DNA from: Poindextera sp036494815
GTDB lineage: Bacteria > Pseudomonadota > Alphaproteobacteria > Caulobacterales > Caulobacteraceae
Assembly: GCA_036494815.1 (NCBI GenBank)
Contig: DASXNV010000018.1
Coordinates: 1 to 64,000 of the forward strand
Length of the DNA stretch: 64,000 bases
Direction of reading: 5' to 3'
The translations under genes were made by a program, and so were the position numbers. Each line of letters begins with the position of its first letter. The first letter of the stretch is position 1. This document shows, in pieces, positions 54,201 through 63,607 of the stretch. The notes beneath the pieces were generated by a model. That model was not told the origin of the DNA. It saw only the letters and a list, made by a program, of their open reading frames with translations, and ran no database searches.

Positions 54201-55175
54201 ATGTTGACGATCCTGGTGGCTTTTTTGGGCTTTGTGGTGGTGGCTGGTCTCGGCCTGACCTTCGCCGGAGGCGGCGGGCCCGGCGCGCGCACGATGAAAC
54301 GCGCCCAGGCGATCAGCGCTGGCGGACGCTCGGACCGCGGCGGGCGCGCCAAGGCGGTGAACGATCCCGGCGCCCGGCGCAAGCAGCTGCTCACCAATCT
54401 GAAGGAGCAGGATCGGCGTCAACGAAAGGCGTCCCTCAGCCTCGACGGGCAACTTCGTCAGGCCGGATTGTCGACCACTGTCGTCCAGTTCTGGATCGCC
54501 AGCGGGATATTGGGCGCCCTGGTGCTCGTGGCCACCCTGGTTTTCCGCACGCCGTGGTTCGTCATGGTGGGCGCGCCGGTGGGCATGGGTTTGGGCGTGC
54601 CGCGCTGGGTGATCGGATTTCTCGCCGGTCGCCGCCGCAAGAAGTTCACCGAGCATTTCTCCGACGCCATCGACATCATCGTGCGCGGCATCAAGTCCGG
54701 CCTGCCGGTGCATGACTGCCTGAAGATCATCGCCCGGGAGAGCCCCGCGCCCTTGGGCCCTGAATTCCAGGGCCTGGTGGAGAACATCTCCATGGGGGTC
54801 TCGATCGATCAGGGCCTGGAGAAGATGTTCGATCGCATGCCCACCTCGGAGCTGCGGTTCTTCACCATCGTGCTCGCCATCCAGCAGAAGACCGGCGGCA
54901 ACCTGGCCGAAGCCCTGGGCAATCTTTCGGCGGTGCTGCGGGCCCGCAAGTTGATGCGTGAAAAGATCAAGGCGCTGTCGTCGGAAGCCACGGCCTCGGC
55001 CTGGATCATCGGCAGCCTGCCGCCGGCCGTGGTCCTGCTGATCACCGTCACCACCCCGTCCTATATGGCGATCATGTACACCGACCCGCGCGGGCACATG
55101 ATGCTGCTGGGCAGCGCGATCTGGATGTCGCTCGGCATCTACGTCATGCGCAACATGATCAACTTCAAGTTCTAG
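54201..55175 (+). CDS. tadB: Inner-membrane platform protein TadB
   Basis: 324 aa T2SSF-domain protein. First helix at 1-20, a cytoplasmic basic stretch, two helices near 93-135, then the GspF-like cytosolic domain (SDAIDIIVRGIKSGLPVHDC ... EMLAIQQKTGGNLAEAL region, about 150-260) and C-terminal helices (270-322). Works with TadC as the membrane base of the pilus motor. Six bases after cpaF. Confidence 0.94.
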   Translation: MLTILVAFLGFVVVAGLGLTFAGGGGPGARTMKRAQAISAGGRSDRGGRAKAVNDPGARRKQLLTNLKEQDRRQRKASLSLDGQLRQAGLSTTVVQFWIASGILGALVLVATLVFRTPWFVMVGAPVGMGLGVPRWVIGFLAGRRRKKFTEHFSDAIDIIVRGIKSGLPVHDCLKIIARESPAPLGPEFQGLVENISMGVSIDQGLEKMFDRMPTSELRFFTIVLAIQQKTGGNLAEALGNLSAVLRARKLMREKIKALSSEATASAWIIGSLPPAVVLLITVTTPSYMAIMYTDPRGHMMLLGSAIWMSLGIYVMRNMINFKF

Positions 55176-55184
55176 GGGCGGGTC

Positions 55185-56183
55185 ATGGATATCGCCGCAA
55201 CCCTGACCAACCCCGACAACGTGATGATGGCGTTCACGGCGGCGGTGCTGTTTTTCGCCATCGTCACCATCGTCGCGCCGATGCTGAATAGCTCCGGCCT
55301 GGAAAACCGGATGAAGTCGGTGGCCAACCGCCGAGAGGAATTGCGCAAGCGCTCACGCGAAGCCCTGGCGTCTCGCGGGCCGGGTAGCGTCACCCTGCGC
55401 CATTCGGACGCCGGCCTATACAAAACCATTGTCGACCGGTTGCAGCTGTCTCGCCTGCTGGAGGACCCCAAGGTCGTCGACAGCCTGGCCCAGGCCGGTT
55501 TCCGCGGGCCGCGGCCGGTGTCGACCTTCTATTTCTTCCGCTTCGTCACGCCCTTCGCCTTCGCCCTGCTGATCGCCGTCTACCTGTTCGGCATCAACGG
55601 CTTCGGCCTGCCGATGATGACCAAGGTGAGCGCCGTGTTCGCCGGCCTGGTCCTGGGCTACTACGCGCCCAACATCTATATTTCGAATGTGGCCACCAAG
55701 CGCCGGGAATCCATCGTCGCCGGCTTTCCCGACTCCCTCGACCTGCTGCTGATCTGCGTGGAGTCCGGCATGTCCATTGAGGCGGCCCTGCAGAAGGTGA
55801 GCCAGGAGGTCGGCCGCTCGTCGATGGAGCTGGCCGAAGAGCTGTCGCTGCTGGTGGCCGAACTTTCCTACCTGCCCGACCGGCGCCTGGCCTATGAAGG
55901 CCTGGCCAAGCGCACCAATCATCCGGGTATCAAGTCCGTGGCCACCGCGATGATCCAGGCGGAACGCTACGGCACGCCCTTGGGCTCAGCCCTACGGGTG
56001 ATGTCCAAGGAAAACCGCGAGCTGCGCCTGGCCGCCGCCGAAAAGAAGGCCGCCGCCCTGCCGGCCAAGCTGACCGTGCCGATGATCCTGTTTTTCCTGC
56101 CGGTGCTGTTCGTGGTGATCCTGGGTCCCGCGATCATCAAGGTGCAGAACATCACAGGCCATCACGAGGAAGCGGCGAAATAG
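55185..56183 (+). CDS. tadC: Inner-membrane platform protein TadC
   Basis: 332 aa, second T2SSF-type platform protein. Helices at about 13-33, 115-160 and 290-315; the GspF-like domain includes FPDSLDLLLICVESGMSIEA and AERYGTPLGSALRVMSKENR. Partner of TadB; last gene of the plus-strand cpa/tad operon. Converges with tadD, which lies 28 bases beyond its stop on the other strand. Confidence 0.94.
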   Translation: MDIAATLTNPDNVMMAFTAAVLFFAIVTIVAPMLNSSGLENRMKSVANRREELRKRSREALASRGPGSVTLRHSDAGLYKTIVDRLQLSRLLEDPKVVDSLAQAGFRGPRPVSTFYFFRFVTPFAFALLIAVYLFGINGFGLPMMTKVSAVFAGLVLGYYAPNIYISNVATKRRESIVAGFPDSLDLLLICVESGMSIEAALQKVSQEVGRSSMELAEELSLLVAELSYLPDRRLAYEGLAKRTNHPGIKSVATAMIQAERYGTPLGSALRVMSKENRELRLAAAEKKAAALPAKLTVPMILFFLPVLFVVILGPAIIKVQNITGHHEEAAK

Positions 56184-56211
56184 GCAGCGTTGCTATCGGG
56201 CCTGGCCGGCC

Positions 56212-57105
56212 TCAGCCGCCCGCGCCATTCTTGACCGTCGCCCAGCTTCGCGTGGTGGCGGGAGCCGCTGGCGAAGGGGGCTTGCTGCTCAGGCTCTGCA
56301 GATAGATCAGATCGGCATTGGCCTGTTCCGGCGGCAGATCCTCGCGCAGGATCTTTTCGGCTTCCGGCAGCTTGCCCTGCAAGCCGAGCACCAGGGACAG
56401 GTTCTGGCGGATCTGCAGGCCGGCCTTCGGCTGTGCGACCGCGCGGCGCAGCAAGACCTCGGCCTCGGCCGCTTCACCCTTGGCCGCCAGGGTCATGGCC
56501 AGGTTGGACAGAACCGCCGGGTTCTCCGGCGACAGCTGCAGCGCCTTGCGCCAGGCGACCTGGGCGTCGTCTTCACGCTGCACCTGGGTGTAGGCGACCC
56601 CGAGCACGGACAACGGACGCCAGTCCTTGGGCTGCTGGGCCGCGGCCTTCATGGCGGGCTCGATGGCGTAAAAGCCCTGGCCGCCGGCCACATAGGCGCG
56701 CGCGACTTCCATCAGAGCGTCGAAATTGTTGGGATCGACCACCAGCACACGCCCGGCCGCGTCAGCGGCTTCAGGGTTCTGGCCTAGGCTACGCAGGGCG
56801 ACGGCAAGACGCACGCCGGCGACGGTGTCGGTAGGGTCGACAGTGACCTCCCGGCCCCAGAAGGCCGCCCGGGCCAGGGGTTCCATCCGCTCGGCGGCGA
56901 TCCGTTCGGCAGGGCTCGCCTTGCGCGGCGGAGTGGGCGGCGCCGTCGGCGGCGTCGGCGCGACAGGGGAGATTCCCGATGGGCTGGCGGGCGCGACCGG
57001 CGTCATGGCCGACGGCGCGCCGGCCTGGGCCGCGAGCGGGGTCAGGGCCAGCGGCGCGAAGGCGAGCGCGGCGACGGTTGCAGTCAAGGCAAGCTTGCGA
57101 CACAT
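56212..57105 (-). CDS. tadD: TPR protein TadD
   Basis: 297 aa. Signal peptide (about 1-27, ending LAAQAG), a Pro/Ala/Thr-rich linker (30-62), then at least four tetratricopeptide repeats (about 75-265; for example PEAADAAGRVLVVDPNNFDA and PENPAVLSNLAMTLAAKGEA). TadD-type lipoproteins or periplasmic proteins assist secretin assembly; no lipobox Cys is seen here. Encoded opposite to and just after tadC, it completes the locus. Confidence 0.85.
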   Translation of the reverse strand: MCRKLALTATVAALAFAPLALTPLAAQAGAPSAMTPVAPASPSGISPVAPTPPTAPPTPPRKASPAERIAAERMEPLARAAFWGREVTVDPTDTVAGVRLAVALRSLGQNPEAADAAGRVLVVDPNNFDALMEVARAYVAGGQGFYAIEPAMKAAAQQPKDWRPLSVLGVAYTQVQREDDAQVAWRKALQLSPENPAVLSNLAMTLAAKGEAAEAEVLLRRAVAQPKAGLQIRQNLSLVLGLQGKLPEAEKILREDLPPEQANADLIYLQSLSSKPPSPAAPATTRSWATVKNGAGG

Positions 57106-57219
57106 GGGGATCAGGGTTCCCGATCAGGGCGACTCTAGCGCAGGATGAACCCCAGTCTGCGTTGCGCCTGTCAACGAAGCGTTAAGCATAAAAAATCTCG
57201 CAAAAGGCCGAATAGCCTC

Positions 57220-58611
57220 ATGTCCGAAGTGCTAATCCCCACCGCCGCCGGCAGCGTGATCCCGATCCACGCCCTGACCGAGGCGGCCTTGCCGGCGTTC
57301 CTGGACGCCCAGCCCGAAAGCCTGCGCCGCCTGGCGCAGCTGTCGCAGTTCAAGGCCAAGGCGGGCCAGGTGCTGCTCGCGCCGGGCGGAGAGGGCCACG
57401 ACGACCTGGCGTTGTTCGGCCTGGGCGCCGGGGCCAGCGCGGACGGCATGGCTTTGCGCGCCCTGCCCTCCAAATTGCCGGCTGGCGACTACCGCTTGGC
57501 CGCGCCGCCCAAGGGCGTTTCCCTGGCCGCCGCGGCGTTGGGCTGGGCGTTGGGGTCCTACGCCTTCGAGCGCTACCGCAAGCCGCGCAAGGAGCCCTGG
57601 CCGCGGCTGGTGGTGGGCGAAGCCGCCGACCTGGCCGAGGTGAAGGCCATAGCCCAGGGCTGCGCCATGGCCCGCGATCTGGTCAACACCCCGCCCAATG
57701 ACATGGGTCCGGTGCAGCTTGAGATGGCCGCGCGCGAAACCGCCGAGGCCTTTGGCGCGTCGATCAGCGTGATCACCGGCGACGCCCTGCTGGAGGCCGG
57801 GTATCCCGCAGTACACGCCGTCGGCCGCGCCGCCGACCCGACCCGCGCCTCGCGCATGATTGAGATCCGCTGGGGCCGGGACGGCGACCCGCTGGTGGCC
57901 CTGGTGGGCAAGGGCGTGGTGTTCGACACCGGTGGCCTGGACCTGAAGCCCTCGGCCGGGATGCGGCTGATGAAGAAGGACATGGGCGGCGCCGCCCACG
58001 TCCTGGGCCTCGCCCACATGGTCATGGCCATGGGCCTCAAGGTGCGGCTGGCGGTGCTGCTGCCGGTAGTGGAGAACGCCGTCAGCGGCGACGCCATGCG
58101 CCCGGGAGACGTGATCGCCTCACGCAAGGGCCTGTCGATCGAGATCGGCAATACGGACGCTGAAGGCAGGCTGATCCTGGCCGACGCCCTGACCCGCGCC
58201 GCCGAGCTGGATCCGGTCCTGACCCTGGACCTGGCCACCCTCACCGGCGCAGCCCGCGCCGCCCTTGGGCCGCAGGTGATCCCCTTCTATACCGCCGACG
58301 AGACCCTGGCCCGGGACATCGCCGAGGCTGGCCAGCAGGTGGCCGACCCGGTCTGGCGCATGCCCCTCTGGGCCGGCTATGACGAGGCCCTGGACAGCGA
58401 TATCGCCGATCTGAAGAACGATTCCGATGCCTGGGCGCAAGCGGGGTCGGTGACGGCCGCCCTGTTCCTGCAGCGCTTCGCCCCGGCCGGATCCTGGGCC
58501 CATTTCGACATCTTCGCCTGGAACCCCAAGGGTCGCGCCGGGCACCCCACCGGGGCCGAGGCCCAGACCATCCGCGCCCTCTACGCCATGCTCAAGGCCC
58601 GCTGGGCATGA
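57220..58611 (+). CDS. Leucyl aminopeptidase family protein (M17)
   Basis: 463 aa from ATG 57220. The C-terminal M17 domain has the two-zinc site: GKGVVFDTGGLDLKP (Lys and Asp ligands), MKKDMGGAAHVLG and the signature NTDAEGRLILADAL (311-324, with the catalytic Arg). The N-terminal domain (1-140) is less conserved. It removes N-terminal residues from peptides as a cytosolic hexamer. Its stop overlaps the start of the following NlpC/P60 gene (ATGA), pairing peptide turnover with a cell-wall-type peptidase. Confidence 0.94.
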   Translation: MSEVLIPTAAGSVIPIHALTEAALPAFLDAQPESLRRLAQLSQFKAKAGQVLLAPGGEGHDDLALFGLGAGASADGMALRALPSKLPAGDYRLAAPPKGVSLAAAALGWALGSYAFERYRKPRKEPWPRLVVGEAADLAEVKAIAQGCAMARDLVNTPPNDMGPVQLEMAARETAEAFGASISVITGDALLEAGYPAVHAVGRAADPTRASRMIEIRWGRDGDPLVALVGKGVVFDTGGLDLKPSAGMRLMKKDMGGAAHVLGLAHMVMAMGLKVRLAVLLPVVENAVSGDAMRPGDVIASRKGLSIEIGNTDAEGRLILADALTRAAELDPVLTLDLATLTGAARAALGPQVIPFYTADETLARDIAEAGQQVADPVWRMPLWAGYDEALDSDIADLKNDSDAWAQAGSVTAALFLQRFAPAGSWAHFDIFAWNPKGRAGHPTGAEAQTIRALYAMLKARWA

Positions 58612-59450
58612 CCGTCCGCGACCCGCGCCTGACCCTCGCCCGCCCGGATCTGGCGGCGGCGAGCCTGGAAGGGCTGGTTCGCGCCGAACGCTTCGCGCCG
58701 ACCGAGGGGCTGACCTGCGCGGCGCCGGTTGCGGCGATCCGCCGCGCCCCGGACGCCTCGACCGAACAGATGGACCAGCTTCTGTTCGGCGAGATTTTCG
58801 AGGTGGCCGACGAGGCCGATGGCTGGGCCTGGGGACAGGCGCGCCGGGACGGCTATGTGGGCTTTGTCGAACGTTCAGCCCTGGCGACGCCTGGGTCCGC
58901 GCCCACCCACCGGGTCAGCGCCCTGCGCGCCTACGCCTTCGCCGCGCCGAGCATCAAGGCGCGCCCGATCGGGCTCTATTCCATGAACGCCCTGGTGGCG
59001 ATCGAGGCTCACGAGGGCCGTTTCGCCCGGGTGGCGGGGAGTGGCTGGTTCGTCGAGGGACAATTGTGCGCTGTCGGCCTGGCGGAAACCGATCTGGCCG
59101 GGGTTGCCGAGCGTTTCCTTGGCGCCGCCTACCAATGGGGCGGTCGCGAAAGCCTGGGCCTTGACTGCTCGGGCCTGGTGCAGCAGGCGCACTATGCCTG
59201 CGGCCTCTCCTGTCCGCGCGACACCGACCAGCAGGCCGGGCTGGGGCGTGCGATCGAGGCGGCGGACCTGGGGCGCGGAGACCTGGTGTTCTGGCGGGGC
59301 CATGTGGGCCTGATGCTGGACGAGGCCCGCCTCCTGCACGCCAACGCCCACCATATGGCCGTGACGATCGAGCCCCTGTCCGAGGCGACCCAGCGAATCG
59401 CGGCGACGGACACCGGCGCGCCGACGGGGTATCGGCGTCTGACGGCATAA
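58608..59450 (+). CDS. NlpC/P60 family (C40) peptidase with SH3-type domains
   Basis: 280 aa. Two bacterial SH3-like domains (about 42-90 and 100-150) precede the NlpC/P60 domain (about 160-275), with the catalytic Cys187 in LDCSGLVQQA and His232 in RGHVGLML. The third residue is probably the His in LLHANAHHM. No signal peptide is visible, so the substrate may be imported muropeptides (dipeptidyl-peptidase VI-like) rather than the wall itself. Coupled to the M17 gene. Confidence 0.92.
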   Translation: MTVRDPRLTLARPDLAAASLEGLVRAERFAPTEGLTCAAPVAAIRRAPDASTEQMDQLLFGEIFEVADEADGWAWGQARRDGYVGFVERSALATPGSAPTHRVSALRAYAFAAPSIKARPIGLYSMNALVAIEAHEGRFARVAGSGWFVEGQLCAVGLAETDLAGVAERFLGAAYQWGGRESLGLDCSGLVQQAHYACGLSCPRDTDQQAGLGRAIEAADLGRGDLVFWRGHVGLMLDEARLLHANAHHMAVTIEPLSEATQRIAATDTGAPTGYRRLTA

Positions 59451-59456
59451 AGCAAA

Positions 59457-59480
59457 AGCCCGATCCTCGCGGATCGGGCT
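59457..59480. terminator. Terminator between convergent NlpC/P60 and cytochrome genes
   Basis: AGCCCGATCC, TCGC loop, GGATCGGGCT (perfect 10-bp stem). On the minus strand it is followed by TTTT, so it ends the cytochrome transcript. It probably also stops the plus-strand operon, 6 bases after its stop codon. Confidence 0.8.
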
Positions 59481-59507
59481 TCAGTCAGAGCACGGATCAA
59501 AAAGACC

Positions 59508-60158
59508 CTATTTCTTGTCCGCTGGGGCGGCGGCCGCCGCGGCAGAAGCCGCCGCGGGAGCGCCGCTGGCCGCAGCCGCGCCGGAAGCCGCAGCCGCCGG
59601 GGCCGCCGCGGCGGGGGCCGGCGCCGGGATCGGCAGATTCGAGCCCAGCGTGTGCAGGTAGGCGATGACGTTGATGCGGTCCTGGCGCTGCTTCAGGCCG
59701 ACGAAGGTCATCTTGGTGCCGTCGATATATTTGCCCGGCGCGGTGATGAAGTCGTTGATGTGCACATAGTCCCAGGCCGGCGTCTTGCCGCCGAAGGCCT
59801 TCATGCCATCCGAATAGGCGAAGCCGGCATGGCTGCCGGGCGCGCGGCCCAGAACGCCGTAGAGGTTCGGGCCGGTCATGTTCGGGCCGCCCTGATCCAG
59901 GTTGTGGCAGGACTGGCACTTGGCCGCCACGGTCTTGCCGGCGGCGACGTCGGCCTTGGGCAGTTCCGTGCCCCAATCGATCGGAAGCTCCACCGGCGCG
60001 CCGCCCTCAGCGGTCTCCTGCACGGCGATCGCATAGCCTTCCTTGGCCGGCGGCTTGTACTCGGAGAACACCTTGACGCCTACGCCGAGGCCGATGATCA
60101 CCAGCGCGGTCGCGAGCGTCGCGCCCGCGATCTTGTTGAAACCTAGTCCGTCGCTCAT
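59508..60158 (-). CDS. Membrane-anchored c-type cytochrome (CycM/c552-like)
   Basis: 216 aa. An uncleaved N-terminal anchor helix (about 10-31), a periplasmic linker, then a class I cytochrome c domain with heme site CQSCH (81-85) and distal Met in GTKMTFVGL (near 150). The last 50 residues are an Ala/Pro linker ending in Lys. Such proteins carry electrons from the bc1 complex to the aa3 oxidase. Monocistronic, divergent from kdsB, with a terminator downstream. Confidence 0.93.
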   Translation of the reverse strand: MSDGLGFNKIAGATLATALVIIGLGVGVKVFSEYKPPAKEGYAIAVQETAEGGAPVELPIDWGTELPKADVAAGKTVAAKCQSCHNLDQGGPNMTGPNLYGVLGRAPGSHAGFAYSDGMKAFGGKTPAWDYVHINDFITAPGKYIDGTKMTFVGLKQRQDRINVIAYLHTLGSNLPIPAPAPAAAAPAAAASGAAAASGAPAAASAAAAAAPADKK

Positions 60159-60315
60159 GCCGCCGTCAGCCCTCTAAGCTGGCGCTTTCCTCCCTTGAGA
60201 GGAATCCCCGCGCCCGTTCTTGCGCTCGCGTCTCTGACACGCTACCGGCCCTTGCGCAACCGGCCAATTGGCCTTCGCCGCCCCGACATGGGCGACGCCT
60301 TGTTTCAGGGAGCCC

Positions 60316-61053
60316 ATGAACCCGATCGTCCTTATTCCCACGCGCATGGCCGCCACCCGCTTGCCGGGCAAGCCCTTGGCGCGGATCGGCGGCATACCGA
60401 TGATCCTGCGCGCCTTGCGGCAGGCGCAGGCGGCGGGCGTCGCGCCGGTGGTGGTGGCGGCGGGGGATCAGGAAATCGTCGATCTGATCCAGGCCGAGGG
60501 CGGGCGCGCGGTGTTGACCGATCCGGCCCTGCCCTCCGGCTCCGACAGAATTCTCGCGGCCCTGGCCGTGCTGGACCCCGAGGGGCGGCATGACACGGTG
60601 ATCAACCTGCAGGGCGACATGCCGTTTGTAGAGCCGTCGGTGATCGAGGCCTGCGCCGGGCTCCTGGCCAGCCAGCCCAGCTGCGACATCGCTACTGTGG
60701 TCGCGCCGGAGGCTTCCGCGGCCGACCGCGCCAATCCCGACGTGGTCAAGGCGATCTTGTCGTTGCAGCCGGATGGCCGGTCGGGGCGCGCCCTCTATTT
60801 CACCCGCTCGACCCTCTATGGCGACGATCCGGTCTGGCGGCATATCGGCATCTATGGCTATCGCCGCGCGGCGCTGGAGCAGTTCAACGCCGCCGCGCCC
60901 TCGCCCCTGGAACGGCGCGAAAAGCTGGAGCAGCTGCGGGCGCTGGAGCTGGGCCTGACCATCTGGGCCAGTATCGCCGCCACCGCCCCGATCTCCGTCG
61001 ACAATCCGGCCGACCTGGCCGCCGCCCGCGCCTATGCAGAGACCCGTCCATGA
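60316..61053 (+). CDS. kdsB: 3-deoxy-manno-octulosonate cytidylyltransferase
   Basis: 245 aa from ATG 60316 (AGGGAG upstream). PTRMAATRLPGKPLARIGG (about 8-26) is the CTP-binding opening of KdsB; NLQGDMPFVEP (about 97-107) holds the metal-binding Asp. It makes CMP-Kdo for the inner core of lipopolysaccharide. The start of pheA overlaps its stop by 4 bases, so the two are co-expressed despite unrelated pathways. Confidence 0.96.
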   Translation: MNPIVLIPTRMAATRLPGKPLARIGGIPMILRALRQAQAAGVAPVVVAAGDQEIVDLIQAEGGRAVLTDPALPSGSDRILAALAVLDPEGRHDTVINLQGDMPFVEPSVIEACAGLLASQPSCDIATVVAPEASAADRANPDVVKAILSLQPDGRSGRALYFTRSTLYGDDPVWRHIGIYGYRRAALEQFNAAAPSPLERREKLEQLRALELGLTIWASIAATAPISVDNPADLAAARAYAETRP

Positions 61054-61904
61054 GCACCCGTCTGAAGATCGCCTTCCAGGGCGAACCCGGCGCCAATAGC
61101 GACGAGGCGTGCCGCGCCTATTTTCCCGACTACGAGCCGAAGCCCTGCGCCACCTTCGAGGACGCCTTCGAGGCGGTGAAGAACGGCGAGTGTGCGCTCG
61201 GCATGATCCCGGTGGAGAATTCCATCGCCGGCCGTGTCGCCGACGTGCACCATCTGTTGCCCAGTTCCGGGCTGAAGATCATCGGCGAGCTGTTCAAGCC
61301 GATCCATTTCCAGCTCATGGCCCATCCCGGCGTGAAGCTGTCCGAGATCCGCACGGTGGTCTCGATGCCCTTCGCCCTGGGCCAGTGCCGCAAGACGGTG
61401 CGCAAGCTGGGCCTGGCCACCGAGGCCGCGGGCGACACCGCCGGCTCGGCCAAGGTGGTGGCTGGGCGCTCCGACCTCACCTGCGCCGCTATCGCACCGG
61501 CCCTGGCGGCGGAGACCTACGGCCTGGAGATCCTGCTCAGAGACATCGAGGACGAACAGCACAACACCACCCGCTTTCTGGTCATGACCGCCGAGCGTGA
61601 TCCGCCGAGTCCGCCCGTGGGCGTTTCCTGCGTCACCACCTTCGTGTTCCGGGTGCGCAACCTGCCGGCCGCCCTCTACAAGGCCATGGGCGGGTTCGCC
61701 ACCAACGGGGTCAACATGACCAAGCTGGAAAGCTACATGGAGAACGGGGCCTTCACCGCCACCTTCTTCTACGCCGATGTGGATGGCCGGCCCGAGGACG
61801 CGCCGGTGGCCCGCGCCCTGGAGGAACTGGCCTTTTTCTCAGAGCGGCTGGAGATCTTGGGCGTCTACCCCGCGGATCCGTTCCGGCGCACGGCGGACAG
61901 ATAA
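61050..61904 (+). CDS. pheA: Prephenate dehydratase
   Basis: 284 aa monofunctional enzyme (no chorismate mutase domain). Substrate-binding domain: FQGEPGANSDEACRAYF, IPVENSIAGRVADVHHLL, then the family's T-R-F triplet region as NTTRFLVM (about 171-178). The C-terminal ACT domain (about 193-275; NLPAALYKAMGGFATNGVNM, TKLESYMENGAFTATFF) binds phenylalanine for feedback. Converts prephenate to phenylpyruvate. Confidence 0.96.
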   Translation: MSTRLKIAFQGEPGANSDEACRAYFPDYEPKPCATFEDAFEAVKNGECALGMIPVENSIAGRVADVHHLLPSSGLKIIGELFKPIHFQLMAHPGVKLSEIRTVVSMPFALGQCRKTVRKLGLATEAAGDTAGSAKVVAGRSDLTCAAIAPALAAETYGLEILLRDIEDEQHNTTRFLVMTAERDPPSPPVGVSCVTTFVFRVRNLPAALYKAMGGFATNGVNMTKLESYMENGAFTATFFYADVDGRPEDAPVARALEELAFFSERLEILGVYPADPFRRTADR

Positions 61905-62100
61905 GCTTTTCTTTTATTCAGAACGAACAAGGCCCGCGGCGAACTCGCCCGCCGGACTTCCCCACGCGACGGCCAGGCGCCAGCCCCCCAAGTTAAGGTT
62001 TCGGGAACTTGCGCTCAACCCGACCTTTACCTCAAGGGCGTAGAAAGGCCGTCAAACAAGCCGCTCAGAATGAGGCGGTACGCGTGGTGGATGTGTTTGC

Positions 62101-63567
62101 ATGACCAAGACGGTGCTCGTCGTCGATGACGATCCGACCCAACGCCGGCTGATTCAGGCCGTGCTCGAGCGCGAGGGGTTCGCGGTCGCGCACGCTGAGA
62201 ACGGCGAGGCGGCGATCGATCGGCTGACCGCCGGCGGCGTGGCCGATGTGATCATGCTCGACCTGATCATGCCGGGCCTGGGCGGCCTGGAGACCCTGAA
62301 GGAATTGCGCGGGCGCGGCTTCGCCCAGCCGGTGGTGGTGCTGACCGCGACTGGCGGCATCGACACCGTGGTCCAGGCCATGCAGGCCGGCGCCCAGGAC
62401 TTTTTCGTCAAGCCCGCTTCGCCGGAGCGGATCACAGTCTCGATCCGCAACGCCCTGCACTTGGGCGACCTCAAGGGCGAGGTCGATCGCCTGAAGAAGA
62501 AGGCCGGCGGCCGCATCACCTTCGCCGAAATGATCGGTTCGTCCCCGGCCATGACTATGGTCAAGCGCCTGGGCGAGCGGGCGGCTAAGTCGTCGATCCC
62601 CATCCTGATCCTGGGCGACAGCGGCGTCGGCAAAGAGCTGATCGCCCGCGCGGTGCATGGCGCCTCCGAGCGCGCCGGCAAGCCGTTCGTGGCCGTCAAC
62701 TGCGGCGCCCTGCCCGAGAACCTGGTGGAATCCATCCTGTTCGGTCACGAAAAGGGCAGCTTCACCGGCGCCACCGACAAGCACCTGGGCAAGTTCCAGG
62801 AAGCCAATGGTGGCACCCTGTTCCTGGACGAGGTGGGCGAACTGCCCCTTGACATGCAGGTCAAGCTGCTGCGCGCCTTGCAGGAAAGCGAGATAGATCC
62901 AGTAGGCTCAAAACGCGCGGTGCGGGTGGATGTGCGCATCGTCTCGGCCACCAATCGCGACCTGGCCCAACAGGTGGCCCAGGGCCGCTTCCGCGAAGAC
63001 CTCTATTACCGCCTGAACGTGTTCCCCATCGAGGCCCCGGCCCTGCGCGAGCGGCGCGAGGACATTCCAGCCCTGGTCGAGCATTTCGTGCGCCGATTCA
63101 ATGTGGAAGAAGGCAAGCGCGTGGTGGGCGCCACCGCCGAGACCCTGGCCCTGCTCTGCGCCTATGACTGGCCGGGCAATGTCCGTCAGCTGGAAAATGC
63201 GGTCTATCGCGCCATCGTGCTGGCCGACGCCCCCTATCTGCAGCCCTACGATTTCCCGGCCGTGTCCGGGGTCAAGGCGCCGCCGCCTGAAGCCGCCTCG
63301 CCGCCGACTCCGCGCCTGATCGACGCCATCCCTTCGGTGCAGCAGCTGATGGACGAGATGCCGGTGGATTCGCCGGTCAAGTTCCTCGACGAGCGCGGAC
63401 ACCTGCGCAAGCTGGAGGATATCGAGCGCGACCTGATCCAGCTGGCCATCGAACTCTATTCCGGCCACATGAGCGAAGTGGCCCGCCGTCTGGGCATCGG
63501 CCGCTCGACCCTGTACCGCAAGGTGCGCGAGCAGGGGCTGGACGGGGTGTTCGACGAGGCGGTGTAG
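62101..63567 (+). CDS. Sigma-54-dependent response regulator, NtrC family
   Basis: 488 aa. Receiver domain 1-120 with phosphoacceptor Asp54 and VLTATG/KPAS switch residues; AAA+ domain (about 145-385) with Walker A GDSGVGKE (172-179) and GSFTGA (219-224), the sigma-54-contacting loop with Ser for Ala; C-terminal Fis-type helix-turn-helix (about 440-480, VARRLGIGRSTLYRKVREQG). Length, start and domain plan resemble Caulobacter TacA, the stalk-gene activator, but I cannot prove orthology. No histidine kinase gene is adjacent. Confidence 0.93.
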   Translation: MTKTVLVVDDDPTQRRLIQAVLEREGFAVAHAENGEAAIDRLTAGGVADVIMLDLIMPGLGGLETLKELRGRGFAQPVVVLTATGGIDTVVQAMQAGAQDFFVKPASPERITVSIRNALHLGDLKGEVDRLKKKAGGRITFAEMIGSSPAMTMVKRLGERAAKSSIPILILGDSGVGKELIARAVHGASERAGKPFVAVNCGALPENLVESILFGHEKGSFTGATDKHLGKFQEANGGTLFLDEVGELPLDMQVKLLRALQESEIDPVGSKRAVRVDVRIVSATNRDLAQQVAQGRFREDLYYRLNVFPIEAPALRERREDIPALVEHFVRRFNVEEGKRVVGATAETLALLCAYDWPGNVRQLENAVYRAIVLADAPYLQPYDFPAVSGVKAPPPEAASPPTPRLIDAIPSVQQLMDEMPVDSPVKFLDERGHLRKLEDIERDLIQLAIELYSGHMSEVARRLGIGRSTLYRKVREQGLDGVFDEAV

Positions 63568-63607
63568 GCTCTTCTCCTTCGTTGCGCATGGCGCGAGGGA
63601 GCGGGCG

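Noticed and set aside
62101..63567. Assignment of the NtrC-family gene as tacA
   Set aside because: Length and domain order agree with TacA, but many NtrC-type regulators share them, and the neighbourhood gives no proof.
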